Shown here: piece by piece, positions 8,981 through 16,578 of the stretch
How positions within the stretch are numbered: position 1 is the first letter of the stretch
Layout: every line of letters begins with the position of its first letter
Origin: JBKCUI01 sp052161625
Lineage (GTDB): Bacteria; Planctomycetota; Planctomycetia; Pirellulales; Pirellulaceae
Strand: one strand, 5' to 3'
Assembly: GCA_052161625.1 (NCBI GenBank)
Contig: CP197412.1
DNA: 64,000 bases
Notes under the pieces: model-generated
Databases searched by the model: none
The model's input: the letters and a program-made list of their open reading frames with translations, nothing else
Told to the model about the DNA's origin: nothing
Made by a program: the position numbers and the translations under genes

Positions 8981-9102
8981 TGTTCGAAGTGGTCCGCCGA
9001 CCTTTTCCGAGTACCACTGACATGAAACCTGATCCGAACAAGCTTGGAGCGAACGCGACGCCCGGAAGTAGCCTCCAGAGAAGAAAAGCGAGACAGCTCG
9101 AG

Positions 9103-9837
9103 ATGAGTTCGTACAAGGGGCTCGATGCCATCCTACAGAACTGGGAATTTGATCCGCACACTCTCTGCGTTCGATTGGTGAAAGGGGACGACGGACGGGA
9201 CGTTATCCAAATGCGAGTCGACCTTGGAGTCCTCCAGATGGAAACCAATGGACGCCCCGATGGCCTGCAACCCAGCGGCTTCCCCACTTTTCTCGATGCC
9301 ATGCTCGCCGTCGAAACCAACGATCCCGACTTCGTCATGAACGAAGACCAATGCTTCGAGGCAGACCGCGAATTCGTTCAGTTCTATCACCGCCGTATCT
9401 CTTGGCTACGTCTCGAACACTACCACCGTGCAGTCGAGGACGCCGATCACACACTGGCTTTGATGGATGTCTGCCGTGACCACTCCCCCGAAGACGAATG
9501 GACAATGAGCCACGAACAGTACCGTCCGTTCGTGTTGTTCCATCGCACCCAAGCAGCCGCATTGGCCGCACTCGACGAGTCGACCCCCGACGCCGCTGTC
9601 ACGGAAATCAATCAAGGCTTAGAGGCGATTCGCGCTGTATTCGAAGAACATGAAGCGACGGAAGACTTCGAAAACGACGAGATGGTCTTGCAACTGATCA
9701 AGCTTCGAGAATCGATTCGCGATGAGTATGCGGTAGGGGACTCACTTCAAGAAAGACTGGCTGCCGCCGTCCGCGACGAACAATACGAACTGGCCGCAAA
9801 GCTCCGCGACGAGCTGGCTCGCCGACAAGAGCACTAG
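9103..9837 (+). CDS. UvrB/UvrC-motif protein
   Basis: A 244-aa protein with a UvrB/UvrC motif at its C terminus (SLQERLAAAVRDEQYELAAKLRDEL), the helical hairpin that joins UvrB to UvrC or serves in other complexes. The N-terminal part (WEFDPHTLCVRLVKGDDGRDVIQMRVDLGVLQME) is conserved among planctomycetes. It has no nuclease or helicase motifs, so a role in excision repair is not implied. The ATG at 9103 places the start shortly before the conserved block; ATGs at 9022 and 8962 are in frame but add sequence of no family character and 8962 lies before the likely -10 box. Confidence 0.75.
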   Translation: MSSYKGLDAILQNWEFDPHTLCVRLVKGDDGRDVIQMRVDLGVLQMETNGRPDGLQPSGFPTFLDAMLAVETNDPDFVMNEDQCFEADREFVQFYHRRISWLRLEHYHRAVEDADHTLALMDVCRDHSPEDEWTMSHEQYRPFVLFHRTQAAALAALDESTPDAAVTEINQGLEAIRAVFEEHEATEDFENDEMVLQLIKLRESIRDEYAVGDSLQERLAAAVRDEQYELAAKLRDELARRQEH

Positions 9838-9931
9838 TTTCGACGGAGGACTCGATTCATTCCACGGAGCTTGGGCCTCAACCGAGCAAGAGTCGCGACA
9901 GGCGATCCGGCGTCACAGCAGGCTAGATCGC

Positions 9932-11383
9932 CTACCAGTTGACGTCCCATCGCAAACCAACGATGTCCGATTCGGTTGCACCGAAGATCGCATCGTCGCT
10001 TGTCATCGGATGGATCCAATCCAACATCATCCGAACTCGGTCGCTCCAGTACCAGTTCACTCCGACACTCAAATCGTTGTATTGCCCCCGTTGGAGATTA
10101 TTAAGATCTAGATGGGACCAACGGGCTTTGAGCTCCCAAGCCCCAGGCTGCCAAGCGCCAGGACGAACACTCAAGTTGCGCGTTGGCTTGTTTCTACCAA
10201 ACTGAGGTCCATGCTGACCAAACTTCTCAAAGATCCGATTCTCGCCGGTCAAGAACCAGCTGACATGAACGTAGGCACCGTTCGCACTCCCCTCGGTCCC
10301 GTTGTTCATCGCAATACTCGACAGAAACGCTTCCGATTGAATCGTCACCCTTCCTATCACCACGGCACCTTCAAAGTTTCCGGTGGTATAGCGATCGGCG
10401 TCGAGAGCACCAGAATCGATGATGCGAGGGCCTTCGTTGATCTGGGGACGCGCACGGAATCGAACCACATCATCGCTATCATCGGTATGCAGGACACCTA
10501 GTCCAGTGTGAACCAAGAAGCGACCATCGCTCTCGTCATCGTAGTAAGGAAGAAAAGTGAGTCTTCCCGATAATCGATAGCCTTGATTGTCGTCGATCTT
10601 CTTCTTGGTCGACTCGCTCACGCTGTCGACGAACAACCCTGATGAAAACGTTAATCTGTCATCCCAAGCCGATTGGTAGAGCGCTATCCCTAACTCCCGA
10701 TCCGCAGCAAAAACCGTCTGCGTCGGAATCGATCGCTCCAAAAAGATGTTGTTGGTGTCGTTCGTGACTTGCTCGAGACTGAATGGTACGAAGAAGTGAC
10801 CGATGCGGAAGCGACCCAACAACGGAATCTCGTTCAAACTAAAATACGCATCCTTGACCAACCCCGTCGTCGTCAGCGAATTGTTGGTCTCCGAATCCGG
10901 CTCTAGCGTCATCTGAAGCCGGAAATCGTATTGATCGTACCCCTCTCCATTGGCCACCAACCGCAATCGCCGAAAGTTGGTGTAGTTCTGCGTAGCCGGT
11001 ATCGCGGGATCGGCATCGGCCCAATAGATCGAATCCAACTGCATATGACCGCCCAAGCTCACCTTCCACTTATCCTCGGGCAACTTATCCTTCGCAGGTC
11101 CCTTGGACTCTTCCGGCTTGGCGGCGCTCGATGGCTTGCTAGACGAGGCCTTCTGCCCCGCTTCCAACTCCTTCACCCTCGCTTCCAACTGCTCCAACAA
11201 ATCGCGCCATTCCCCCGGTTCAACCGCTGCGTCCGCTGCGAGCACCAGCGGAGGCTGAGACCCCTGAGCGACAACCCCCTCCTGACCGAAACCGTTCGAT
11301 GCACCGCCGACGAAAAGAATCGCCGCCAGGAGAGCCCCAGAGCGCAATGGCGAAACGCATTTCCATCCCCAAACCTGATTCAT
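9932..11383 (-). CDS. OprP/OprO-type outer membrane porin
   Basis: A 483-aa exported porin. Signal peptide about residues 8-34 (ending SNGFGQ), then a short coiled coil (WRDLLEQLEARVKELEAG) like those that trimerise such porins or bind peptidoglycan, a Ser/Lys/Pro linker, and a beta-barrel of alternating strands from about 108 to the end. The last residue is an aromatic Trp (WDVNW), as outer-membrane insertion signals require. Family members include phosphate-selective porins; substrate specificity cannot be told here. Convergent with the UvrB/C-motif gene; a 227-bp gap follows upstream before the PhyH gene end. Confidence 0.9.
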   Translation of the reverse strand: MNQVWGWKCVSPLRSGALLAAILFVGGASNGFGQEGVVAQGSQPPLVLAADAAVEPGEWRDLLEQLEARVKELEAGQKASSSKPSSAAKPEESKGPAKDKLPEDKWKVSLGGHMQLDSIYWADADPAIPATQNYTNFRRLRLVANGEGYDQYDFRLQMTLEPDSETNNSLTTTGLVKDAYFSLNEIPLLGRFRIGHFFVPFSLEQVTNDTNNIFLERSIPTQTVFAADRELGIALYQSAWDDRLTFSSGLFVDSVSESTKKKIDDNQGYRLSGRLTFLPYYDDESDGRFLVHTGLGVLHTDDSDDVVRFRARPQINEGPRIIDSGALDADRYTTGNFEGAVVIGRVTIQSEAFLSSIAMNNGTEGSANGAYVHVSWFLTGENRIFEKFGQHGPQFGRNKPTRNLSVRPGAWQPGAWELKARWSHLDLNNLQRGQYNDLSVGVNWYWSDRVRMMLDWIHPMTSDDAIFGATESDIVGLRWDVNW

Positions 11384-11610
11384 TGCTAGCTCTCTTGGTG
11401 AACTCCCATCACGAAAGAGCTATCGGACACCCATCTCAACCGCTTCAACCAATCCAAACAGATCCGTCAACCTAACTGGCAAACCCCAGCCAAGAAGCCT
11501 CATCCCCCTAGACGACCGCAAATATCACGGTCATAGGTAACGGGTGCAGGTAACGGGCGCACGGGATTTCCACAGCACAGGATTCCACCGCATAGGATTC
11601 GACTCCGCGA

Positions 11611-12444
11611 TCACGATGCGGCCGGACGGGGCAGATTGGTCCAATGCCCGCGAGGATCGGAACCTCGGACTTGAACCCCCTTTTCATTCCAGCCCAACGC
11701 AGCATGGACTTCCGCCGCGCAATACCGCAACGTCAGCGCGCAGCGACGACGATTCGAACGATTTACCTCGGAGCCGTGCAGGAGCAAATCGGCATGGATC
11801 GACGCCGAGCCAGCCGGCAGGGGATTCCAAACGATTTCTCCGAACTGCTCCGGATTATCGATGGTTTGGTTGAGCACGTTGTGATCATCCGAACTGCTCG
11901 GTCGATAAGTCATATGGCCGTGATGATGACTCCCTGCGATGAACTTCATGCAAGCGTTCTCTGGGTCGGCATCATCGATCGCCAACCACACGGTTACCGC
12001 TTTGGAAGGGGAAAGGGGCCAGTAACTTGCGTCTTGATGCCAAGCCACCGATTTGCCATCCCCCGGCATTTTGCAGAAGAAGTGGGACCCCCAACCAATC
12101 ACGTCATCTCCCAGAAGATCGCTGACGTAATCCACAATCTTTCGATTCGTCAGAATATCGTAAACCGGTCCATACTTCATATGCGCGGAGCTGATGGAAT
12201 AACTATCCCCACCCGCCTGAACGACCCGTTCCAGCAATCCATCAAAGTACGATCGAATCTCGGTGATCTCACTTGGCGAATAAACCTCGAGCGGTGTGAC
12301 ATATCCGGATCGATTGAAATGATCGACTTGCTCCAGCGTGAGCACCTTGGGATTGCGATTGGTGCTCGGATAGAACCGCAGATCCCGCTCGAGCGCTAGC
12401 AGTTCCGATTCGGTAGGAACGATGGCAAAGTTTTTCGTGTTCAA
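11611..12444 (-). CDS. phytanoyl-CoA dioxygenase (PhyH) family protein
   Basis: A 277-aa Fe(II)/2-oxoglutarate-dependent oxygenase. The HxD motif is in VAWHQDASYWPL, the distal His in ASIHADLLLHGSEVNRS, and the 2-oxoglutarate Arg in the following RRRCALTLRYC. Such enzymes hydroxylate small metabolites; the substrate is unknown. The TTG at 12444 is preferred because AAAGGACCTACACC stands just before it; an ATG at 12513 is also in frame but has no SD and overlaps the GntR gene. It follows the GntR regulator on the same strand, so the regulator probably controls it. Confidence 0.88.
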   Translation of the reverse strand: MNTKNFAIVPTESELLALERDLRFYPSTNRNPKVLTLEQVDHFNRSGYVTPLEVYSPSEITEIRSYFDGLLERVVQAGGDSYSISSAHMKYGPVYDILTNRKIVDYVSDLLGDDVIGWGSHFFCKMPGDGKSVAWHQDASYWPLSPSKAVTVWLAIDDADPENACMKFIAGSHHHGHMTYRPSSSDDHNVLNQTIDNPEQFGEIVWNPLPAGSASIHADLLLHGSEVNRSNRRRCALTLRYCAAEVHAALGWNEKGVQVRGSDPRGHWTNLPRPAAS

Positions 12445-12472
12445 GGTGTAGGTCCTTTCAAGGGGAACATGA

Positions 12473-13177
12473 CTAGACGGAAGAATCGATCGAAGAGGAA
12501 TAGGCGTGTTCATTTCGTACCGCGCGCAACCAGTACTGCACCGAAGCGCGAATATGTCGAGACATAGCAGCCCTGGCTTGGGTCGCATCTCGCCGCAACA
12601 GCGCTTGGACAATGGCGAGATGCTCTTCCAGCTCTTCGCGGAGCCGGCTCCCATCCGGCCCCTCGGAGGCTTTCACCCACGACGCATCGCGAAGCGACCG
12701 AAAGAGTCGGGATAGCCTTTGCAATTCCCGCTCCAAGAAGGGATTTCCACAATGGTTTCGAATCAGCTCGTGCAACTTCGTATCCGCTGCACGCGCCTGC
12801 TTGATCGGCTTCGAACCCTTCTTCACTTTGGCATCGAGCTTGGCAAGCTCTCGTTCGAGCGATTGCAGGGATTCCAAAGGAATGCGAGAGGTTGCCCAGC
12901 GCGTCGCCTCGCACTCCAGCGATTTGCGAACTCGACAAACTCCCGAAATCTCGCGCCTCGTAAACCGATGAATCACCGCGCCACGATTGGGCAATAGATC
13001 AACCAGCCCTATACCAGCAAGCTCTGCGAGCGCCTCGCGCACGGGCGTCAGACTCACCCCGGTCGCGCTGGCGACCTCTTGCGCGACCAACCGATCCCCG
13101 CCCCCCAGTCCGCCCGATGCGATGCGATCCAACACCCAAGCCACCACTTGCTCGCGTTTGTCCCCGTGCACCGCCAT
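12473..13177 (-). CDS. GntR-family transcriptional regulator (FCD/FadR type)
   Basis: A 234-aa regulator. An N-terminal winged helix spans about residues 5-75 (GDRLVAQEVASATGVSLTPVREALAELAGIGLV), and the C-terminal half is the all-helical FCD effector domain with its Arg/Asp/His metal-carboxylate ligand positions (LHELIRNHCGNPFL; AMSRHIRAS). FCD regulators respond to organic acids or related metabolites. The ATG at 13177 is preferred over 13210. A 16-bp perfect palindrome lies 57 bases upstream and is its probable operator, which suggests autoregulation and control of the PhyH gene. Confidence 0.92.
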   Translation of the reverse strand: MAVHGDKREQVVAWVLDRIASGGLGGGDRLVAQEVASATGVSLTPVREALAELAGIGLVDLLPNRGAVIHRFTRREISGVCRVRKSLECEATRWATSRIPLESLQSLERELAKLDAKVKKGSKPIKQARAADTKLHELIRNHCGNPFLERELQRLSRLFRSLRDASWVKASEGPDGSRLREELEEHLAIVQALLRRDATQARAAMSRHIRASVQYWLRAVRNEHAYSSSIDSSV

Positions 13178-13233
13178 GAACGCTCTCCATCCGACCGCAT
13201 CGCCCCACAACCCATTTTATATACAATTTCGCC

Positions 13234-13249
13234 AGATTGTATACAATCT
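13234..13249. promoter_or_regulatory. GntR operator: 16-bp perfect palindrome with a second copy two turns away
   Basis: AGATTGTATACAATCT is a perfect palindrome with the TTGTATACAA core typical of FCD-type GntR sites. A near copy, TTATATACAAT, begins at 13217 so that the ATACAAT parts are 20 bp apart, two helical turns. Both lie in the gap between the GntR gene and the divergent esterase gene. Confidence 0.75.
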
Positions 13250-13363
13250 TCTCCGCTCTGTCCAGGTTGGCAATCCGCCCCCACCCGAGTAAGCTTGGAC
13301 GGCATCCTCTCGCAACCATCATTCCCCCCTCCTTGGCGTGCTACCCCAACAAGGCTTCTGACG

Positions 13364-14662
13364 ATGCCACAAACAAAGCGGCTTGGTTTGGTGCAACTAT
13401 TTGTTCTTACTTCGATCGCGATGTGTACGGGCGCAATCGTTTGCGAAGGTCGTTGCGACGGCTCCGAACCCTTGACAGATCTTCGCGCTTTTCTGAAGCA
13501 ACCTCGCGCATCGCGAGGGGATTTGGCCGAACAACCCTTCGCGACACAGCCCCTATCCCGAGAACAAGCGCAGTCCGCTGCCGAGCTTTTGATCGAGGAC
13601 TGGAAGGAATCTCAGAGATCCGACCGAAAGCAGGAACTGGAGCAGCGGGAGATCAAGATCGGGGAGTGGTCGATGCCTTATCACGTCGAAGTCTTCGGCG
13701 AGGCACCTGCGACCGGCAGGAGTTTGACCATCTCCATGCACGGTGGTGGTGGCGCACCCAAACGGGTCAACGATCAGCAGTGGCAGAACCAAAAGAGGCT
13801 TTACCGCTTGGAGGAGGGCTTTTACGTCGCCCCGCGCGCTCCGGGCGACACATGGGACCTATGGCACCAACCGCAAGTCGACCTCCTCTTCTCCCGCTTG
13901 ATCGAGAATTTCATCTTGATCGAGGGAGTGAACCCGGATCGCGTTTACTTGATGGGCTATTCGGCTGGGGGTGACGGCGTCTATCAGCTGGCACCGAGGA
14001 TGGCAGATCGATTCGCGGCGGTGGCCATGATGGCGGGGCATCCGAACGAAACCAGTCCGTTGGGATTACGGAACTTGCCCTTCACCCTCCATATGGGAGA
14101 ACTCGACAAAGCGTACGACCGCAACCGCATCGCCAAGGAATGGAAAGGCTTGCTGGAAGAGCTTCGCACGAACGACCCCGCCGGATACACACACTGGGTG
14201 AAGATCCATGAAGGGAAGGGGCACTGGATGGATCGCCAGGATGCCGAAGCGATTCCTTGGATGACCAAGCACAGCCGAACCATCACTCCGACGCGGATCG
14301 TCTGGAAGCAAGACGACGTTCTTACCAACCGCTTTTATTGGCTTGCGATCCCCGAAGGGACCCAGCCGGCCGACCGAGCGTTGATCACCGCGGACGTCCA
14401 ATCCGACAATGCAGAACAGACCGTTCGTGTCCAAACCGACGACGTCGAAAGCCTTCTCGTTCGACTGCGCGATGACTTCGTCGACCTGAACAAGCCGATT
14501 ACGGTGATCTGGAACGAACAGGAGATCTACCGCGGTCCGGTCGAGAGAAACATCCGCACGCTCTCGTCGACACTTCGAGAGCGATCGGACCCGCGAGCCC
14601 TTTTTAGCGCCGAGCTCAAGATCGCGAAGCCAGGCAAAACCGCGACGCCGAGCAACGAGTGA
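13364..14662 (+). CDS. exported alpha/beta hydrolase (PHB-depolymerase-like esterase)
   Basis: A 432-aa protein with an N-terminal hydrophobic signal (LFVLTSIAMCTGAIVCEG). The hydrolase fold has an oxyanion region SMHGGGGAPK, the nucleophile elbow GYSAGGDG (Ser in GxSxG), a later DKAYDRNR region that may supply the acid, and the catalytic His in EGKGHWMD. A C-terminal beta domain with unknown role spans about 330-425. It resembles planctomycete esterases of the PHB depolymerase superfamily; its substrate is unknown. The ATG at 13364 gives the signal peptide; the frame runs open further upstream across the operator. Divergent from the GntR gene and possibly controlled by it. Confidence 0.82.
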   Translation: MPQTKRLGLVQLFVLTSIAMCTGAIVCEGRCDGSEPLTDLRAFLKQPRASRGDLAEQPFATQPLSREQAQSAAELLIEDWKESQRSDRKQELEQREIKIGEWSMPYHVEVFGEAPATGRSLTISMHGGGGAPKRVNDQQWQNQKRLYRLEEGFYVAPRAPGDTWDLWHQPQVDLLFSRLIENFILIEGVNPDRVYLMGYSAGGDGVYQLAPRMADRFAAVAMMAGHPNETSPLGLRNLPFTLHMGELDKAYDRNRIAKEWKGLLEELRTNDPAGYTHWVKIHEGKGHWMDRQDAEAIPWMTKHSRTITPTRIVWKQDDVLTNRFYWLAIPEGTQPADRALITADVQSDNAEQTVRVQTDDVESLLVRLRDDFVDLNKPITVIWNEQEIYRGPVERNIRTLSSTLRERSDPRALFSAELKIAKPGKTATPSNE

Positions 14663-14746
14663 AAAAGCCTTGCAAGCCATGACGCGCCCCTGCGACAACG
14701 GGCTTCCGAGAGCCCTTGCAGGAGCTTCAGCGCGCGTCCTTGGGAG

Positions 14747-14775
14747 TTGACATATCAACCCATTTGCGATAGCCT
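14747..14775 (+). promoter_or_regulatory. candidate sigma70-type promoter of the nusA operon
   Basis: A consensus TTGACA at 14747-14752 is followed after 17 bases by TAGCCT at 14770-14775 (three of six to consensus). It lies 96 bases before the nusA start and is the best promoter-like site in the 208-bp gap. Confidence 0.45.
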
Positions 14776-14870
14776 TACCCGATTCCAGCGAAAAATAGGG
14801 TCGGTAGTGAAAACGGGGGTTCTGAGTTCACCGCCACCCCCGAGAACGACTACAAACCTACTGACACCTA

Positions 14871-16307
14871 ATGAATCCTCAAGAACTGCTCCGAATTGTC
14901 GATTCGTTGCATCGCGAAAAGCAGATTAGCCCAGATCTGGTCATCCAGGCGATCGAATCGGCATTGATAACAGCTGCCAAACGTCAATTTGGCGAGGATG
15001 CAGAGGTGGCGGTCAAGATTGCCCCAGAGGGTGGTCAGATCAGCGCGTCGGTAGATGGTCGGTTATTGAGCCAGGACGAGATAGGTCGGATCGGTGCGCA
15101 GACCGCCAAGCAGGTCATCATTCAGAAGCTGAAAGAAGCGGAGCGAGATGCTCGTCTGGATGAATTCTACGGTCAGGTCGGTCAATTGGTCACTGGGATC
15201 GTGCAACGAACCGAACGGGGCTTGACCATTGTCCAGCTTGGAAATGTCGAGGCCATTTTGCCTCGCAGCGAGCAGATCCCTGGAGAGTCGTATCACAACG
15301 GATCTCGCGTCCGCGCCGTCATTTACGAAGTCAAGGCGGCCGGCAACCGGGTAAAGATCATCCTTTCCCGCTCCCACCCCAGCTTCGTCCAGCGACTTTT
15401 CGAGCAAGAAATCCCGGAAATCGCCGACGAAGTCATCAAAATCAACGCCATCAGCCGCGAGCCAGGCTACCGGAGCAAGGTAGCGGTCAGCAGTTCCGAC
15501 CAGCGTATCGATTGCGTGGGGGCTTGCGTGGGCATGCGAGGCAATCGGATCAAAAACGTCACGAGCGAGTTGGCAGGGGAGCGAATCGACATCGTTCGCT
15601 GGAGCGACGACCCCATGGTCCTCATCCCCAATGCGTTGCAGCCTGCCGAAGTCGAGCAAGTCTTGCTTTGCGATATGATCGGTCGCGCGATTGCGTTGGT
15701 CAATGAAGAGCACCTCTCCCAGGCGATCGGTCGCTTCGGGCAAAACGTACGATTGGCTAGCAAGCTCTGCAGCTGGGATATCGAGATCATGACCGCCTCC
15801 GAATTGGAGCGTCAGATTGAGCGAGCGATGGAAATGTTCATGCAACTGGAAGGCATGACCGAAGAGGTGGCACAGCAGTTGGTCGAGCAGGGATACCTTT
15901 CCTACGACGACCTATCGGTCATTGAACCCGATGCCCTCATGGAGATGGGCAACTGGAGCGAGGACGAGGTCAACGCGATTGTCGAGCAAGCCGAAGAGCG
16001 AGCCGAGGCGTTGGAAATCGAAGAGGAAGAGCGAAAGATTCACGAGAAGGCGGAAAAAGAACGACGAGCCACCGAAGAGCTTGAAAAGAAAGAGCGAGGG
16101 CAATTGAAGCCCGCAGCGGCAGACGTCGCTGTAGCAGTGGCCCCTTCGGCCGACCCCACAACTGCGGCCGACACAACAGCTTCGCCCCAGTCAGCTGCGG
16201 AGGAATCCCCGCAGGCCGTGTCAGACGAGCCAGCACTTCAGCAACCAGCACCTCAGCAATCTGAGAATAGCCAGCCCCCCGAAAATGGAGCAGAATCGCA
16301 AAGCTAA
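14871..16307 (+). CDS. nusA: transcription termination/antitermination protein NusA
   Basis: A 478-aa RNA polymerase-binding factor. The N-terminal domain spans about 1-100 (MNPQELLRIVDSLHREK), S1 about 105-170 (GQLVTGIVQRTERGLTIVQLG), and KH1/KH2 about 190-320 (CVGMRGNRIKNVTSELAGERIDIVRW; IGRFGQNVRLASKLCSWDIEIMT). A helical acidic region follows, then a disordered Ala/Pro/Gln tail from about 420. The first gene of a nusA-infB-rbfA cluster, the common order; rimP, which often precedes nusA, is absent here. Confidence 0.97.
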   Translation: MNPQELLRIVDSLHREKQISPDLVIQAIESALITAAKRQFGEDAEVAVKIAPEGGQISASVDGRLLSQDEIGRIGAQTAKQVIIQKLKEAERDARLDEFYGQVGQLVTGIVQRTERGLTIVQLGNVEAILPRSEQIPGESYHNGSRVRAVIYEVKAAGNRVKIILSRSHPSFVQRLFEQEIPEIADEVIKINAISREPGYRSKVAVSSSDQRIDCVGACVGMRGNRIKNVTSELAGERIDIVRWSDDPMVLIPNALQPAEVEQVLLCDMIGRAIALVNEEHLSQAIGRFGQNVRLASKLCSWDIEIMTASELERQIERAMEMFMQLEGMTEEVAQQLVEQGYLSYDDLSVIEPDALMEMGNWSEDEVNAIVEQAEERAEALEIEEEERKIHEKAEKERRATEELEKKERGQLKPAAADVAVAVAPSADPTTAADTTASPQSAAEESPQAVSDEPALQQPAPQQSENSQPPENGAESQS

Positions 16308-16404
16308 TCCATGTTTGAAGACTGACGCGAATGCAAAACATCCGTTACCATCATAGCAGAAGGTGTGCAAAGGGTTTTCTTGCATGGTCAGTCGAACCGA
16401 TTGA

Positions 16405-16471
16405 GGTCCTCGCAGTCGTCTGCGAGGAAGCAGAGAGGACCCACAGCACGCTTCCTGGGGAGCTTTGTGGG
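16405..16471 (+). promoter_or_regulatory. structured gap between nusA and infB: two hairpins
   Basis: CCTCGCAG and CTGCGAGG at 16408-16427 form a perfect 8-bp stem with a 4-base loop; CCCACA at 16440-16445 pairs with TGTGGG at 16466-16471. No T-run follows either, so they are not plain terminators. The 271-bp gap is long for this operon; the stems may act in the infB leader or mark an RNA processing site. Function is inferred only. Confidence 0.4.
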
Positions 16472-16578
16472 GGCATCCAAATGAATTAATAGTATTGTGA
16501 AAAAACGCGAGACGGAGCCAAGGCTCAGCCCATTGCTTGCGTTTGGACAAGGGTTTAGAACCCGGAGAAAGTTGCTCA

